64,000 bases of DNA. Source: Saccharopolyspora rhizosphaerae. Its GTDB lineage: Bacteria; Actinomycetota; Actinomycetes; Mycobacteriales; Pseudonocardiaceae. The position numbers and the translations under genes are program-made. The notes under the pieces are model-generated. The model was not told the origin of the DNA. It ran no database searches and saw only the letters and a list, made by a program, of their open reading frames with translations. Shown here piece after piece: positions 61,824 to 64,000 of this stretch (the stretch's first letter is position 1; the number at the start of each line of letters is the position of its first letter). The stretch is taken from NCBI RefSeq assembly GCF_003931915.1, contig NZ_RSAA01000008.1:124001-188000 (forward strand), given 5' to 3'.

Positions 61824-64000
61824 GTGTCCGCCTCCCCTCGTCGCCGCACCGGCCTCGCCCTGCTCGCGATCCCCTGCGTCCTGCTGGTCGTGGTGGGCGC
61901 GTTCCTGTGGTCCGGGCAGGTCCAACCGCTGCAGCCGGCAGCCCCACCCCCGGCGCCGCGCGAGGCCATGGTCGACGTGCTCGACGGTCCGGGCGGCACC
62001 GAACGCGTGCAGATCGACGTGACGCTGCACTCCCCGGTCGACACCCCGGCTCCCGCGGTCCTGCTGGCGCACGGCTTCGGCGGCAGCAAGGCCGACACCG
62101 AGGAGCAGGCCCGCGAACTCGTCCAGCGCGGCTTCACCGTGCTGACCTACTCGGCGCGCGGTTTCGGCCGCAGCACCGGGCAGATCGCGCTGAACTCGCC
62201 CGACTACGAGGTCAGCGACGCCCGGCAGCTGCTGGACTGGCTGGCCCGCCAGCCCGAGGTGCTGCGCGACCGCGACGGTGACCCGAGGGTCGGTGTCACC
62301 GGCGCCTCCTACGGCGGGGCCCTGTCGCTGATGCTGGCGGGCACCGACCCGCGGGTGGACGCTGTCTCGCCGGTGATGACCTACAACGACCTCGGCCAGG
62401 CCCTGCTGCCGAACAACGCCCGCCAGGAGCACATCGGCGGCACGACACCGGCGGCCGGCTCCGCCAACCCCGAGGGCGTGTTCAAGCAGGCCTGGACGGG
62501 ACTGCTGTTCTCCGCAGGCGGCGCTCCGCGACCGGGCTCGTCTCCGACCTGCGGGAACTTCATCCCCGCGGTGTGCGCGGCCTACACCGAGGTGGCCCAG
62601 CACGGCCGGGCGAGCCAGCCGACGCTGGACCTGCTGGCCCGGTCCTCGCCCAAGACCTACAACTCGAAGGTCACCCAGCCGACACTGCTGGTGCAGGGCC
62701 AGCGCGACACGTTGTTCGGGCTGGACCAGGCCGACGCCAACGCGCGGCAGATCACCGCGGCCGGCGGTGAGGTCAAGACCATCTGGTTCGCCGGCGGCCA
62801 CGACGGCAACCCGCCCGGTCCGGAGGTGCGCGGACGCATCGCCGACTGGTTCGCCTTCCACCTCGGCGGTGTGCCGCCGGTGCCCGACCCCGGCACGGGT
62901 TTCCAGTTCGACATCGCCGGACGGCCGCAACGGGACGGCGACATCCCGGTGCGCACGATGACCGCGCCGAGCTACCCGGGCCTGCAGGGCTCGCGGACCC
63001 CGCGCTTCTCGCTACCGCTGGAGGGGCCGCCCACGCCGGTGGTCAACCCGCCCGGCGGCTCGCCCGCGGCCACGACCTCGTTACCCGGAGCCGGGCAGGT
63101 GCTCGACGCGGCGGGCAGCCTCGGCGCGTCCTTGGAACGCGATCTGCCCGGCCAGGTGGCGGTGTTCCGCACCCAGCCGCTGGAGGAGCAGACGCTGATC
63201 TCGGGCACGCCGCGCACGCGGCTGGCGATCGCCTCGGTACCCGGGCAGCCGCAGCCGACCGAGGCGGTGCTGTTCGCCAAGCTCTACGACGTCGGACCGG
63301 ACGGGCAGCGCCAGCTGCTCGGCAACGCCGTGTCGCCGATGCACCTGACCGACGTGCCGCCGGACGGCCGCCCGGTCGAGGTCGACGTGGCGCTGCCCGG
63401 CATCGTGCACCCGGTGGAGACCGGTCACCGCGTCGAACTCGCCGTGGCCACCACCGACCAGGCCTACTCGCTGCCTCGGGAACCGTCGGTGCACCTGGTG
63501 TCGCTGGCCGGCGACGGTGCCGTGTCGATCCCCTCGGTGCGCGCCACGTCCTCCAACGCCGGATCGGTGCCGGTCGGCCCGCTGGTGGGCATCGGCCTGG
63601 TGTTCGTGCTGTCGCTGCTGCTGTGGGGGATCTCGGCGGTCCGCCGGAAGTTCCACGACGCCCCGGACCCGCGGCTGGCCGACACTCCGCTGGTGATCTC
63701 CGGGCTGACCAAGTCCTACCCGGGCAAGAAGGCCGCGGTCGCGGACCTGACGACCCAGGTCGAACGCGGCCAGATCGTCGGCCTGCTCGGCCCCAACGGG
63801 GCGGGCAAGACCACGACGCTGCGCATGCTGCTGGGGTTGCTGCGGCCCACCCGCGGTGAGGTCCGGATCTTCGGGCACCGGCTGCACGCGGGCGCTCCGG
63901 TGCTCTCGCGGGTGGGTGCGCTGGTGGAGTCGCCGGGCTTCCTGCCGCACCTGTCCGGTCTGGACAACCTGCGGCACTACTGGGCCGCGACCGGCCGTCC
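61824..64000 (+). CDS. Alpha/beta hydrolase fused to an ABC transporter ATPase (partial, runs off the window)
   Basis: At least 725 codons, no stop before the window ends. N-terminal signal/anchor helix at about 10-32. Extracellular S15/CocE-like alpha/beta hydrolase at about 45-370 (oxyanion HGFGGSKAD, nucleophile GASYGG near 160, His in GGHDGNPPG near 325), then a beta-rich galactose-binding-like domain at about 370-575. Membrane helix at about 582-605. ABC ATPase from about 620 with Walker A GLLGPNGAGKTTT near 655. The hydrolase would be outside and the ATPase inside, joined through the membrane. Start GTG 61824; an in-frame ATG at 61785 is possible. A permease should follow beyond the edge. 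Confidence 0.85.
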   Translation, partial: MSASPRRRTGLALLAIPCVLLVVVGAFLWSGQVQPLQPAAPPPAPREAMVDVLDGPGGTERVQIDVTLHSPVDTPAPAVLLAHGFGGSKADTEEQARELVQRGFTVLTYSARGFGRSTGQIALNSPDYEVSDARQLLDWLARQPEVLRDRDGDPRVGVTGASYGGALSLMLAGTDPRVDAVSPVMTYNDLGQALLPNNARQEHIGGTTPAAGSANPEGVFKQAWTGLLFSAGGAPRPGSSPTCGNFIPAVCAAYTEVAQHGRASQPTLDLLARSSPKTYNSKVTQPTLLVQGQRDTLFGLDQADANARQITAAGGEVKTIWFAGGHDGNPPGPEVRGRIADWFAFHLGGVPPVPDPGTGFQFDIAGRPQRDGDIPVRTMTAPSYPGLQGSRTPRFSLPLEGPPTPVVNPPGGSPAATTSLPGAGQVLDAAGSLGASLERDLPGQVAVFRTQPLEEQTLISGTPRTRLAIASVPGQPQPTEAVLFAKLYDVGPDGQRQLLGNAVSPMHLTDVPPDGRPVEVDVALPGIVHPVETGHRVELAVATTDQAYSLPREPSVHLVSLAGDGAVSIPSVRATSSNAGSVPVGPLVGIGLVFVLSLLLWGISAVRRKFHDAPDPRLADTPLVISGLTKSYPGKKAAVADLTTQVERGQIVGLLGPNGAGKTTTLRMLLGLLRPTRGEVRIFGHRLHAGAPVLSRVGALVESPGFLPHLSGLDNLRHYWAATGR

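Overview
High-GC actinobacterial chromosome segment. Dense overlapping operons, frequent GTG/TTG starts, a complete KstR2-type steroid-ring gene set, a Streptomyces-style conservon, a choline-oxidase operon and a RES/Xre pair together suggest a Pseudonocardiales organism. A Saccharopolyspora-like genome is my best guess; this is inference, since no ribosomal gene is present.

Layout. 1-11100: steroid C/D-ring (HIP) catabolism: the ipdB end, ipdC, then fadE30-ipdF-kstR2 divergent from a crotonase-fadE31-fadE32/33-like-fadE operon, then fadA6 with a HadA/HadB-like hydratase pair. A perfect KstR2 box lies between the divergent operons and a one-mismatch box lies upstream of fadA6. 1135-1873 is non-coding and full of short degenerate repeats. 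11246-16909: a small unknown gene, a 1360-residue TPR protein and a membrane-anchored GH25 muramidase. 17076-20046 and 24468-27517: two tripartite tricarboxylate transporters (TctABC). The second is divergent from a CitA/CitB-like two-component system (27721-29963). Between them lie tex, a short DUF397 gene, a gene-poor stretch and a MerR regulator. 30005-33943: a conservon (cvnA-E) whose P450 lacks the EXXR motif. 34318-38788: a DUF574 methyltransferase, an acyltransferase, a secreted S37 peptidase and a DivIVA-like coiled-coil protein. 39055-44916: choline to glycine betaine (TetR, aldehyde dehydrogenase, APC permease, choline oxidase-like GMC enzyme). 45389-46024: a secreted protein. 46370-52896: HAD-APH-ACAD genes that mirror the domains of animal ACAD10/ACAD11, followed by SDR-ACAD-ACAD-MaoC. 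52961-58693: an AbgT transporter and a fadD-SDR-SDR-tetR operon whose operator matches one in front of the HAD gene. 58961-60235: an Xre/RES toxin-antitoxin pair. 60318-61500: TerC with a yybP-ykoY-type manganese riboswitch. 61824-end: an alpha/beta hydrolase fused to an ABC ATPase, cut by the window edge.

How it works together. The theme is acyl-CoA catabolism: one module under KstR2 and a second, probably for branched or hydroxylated acids, under a local TetR protein. Tct and AbgT uptake systems and osmoprotectant synthesis sit alongside. Intergenic DNA holds long near-perfect hairpins and two kinds of dispersed repeat that recur within the window.
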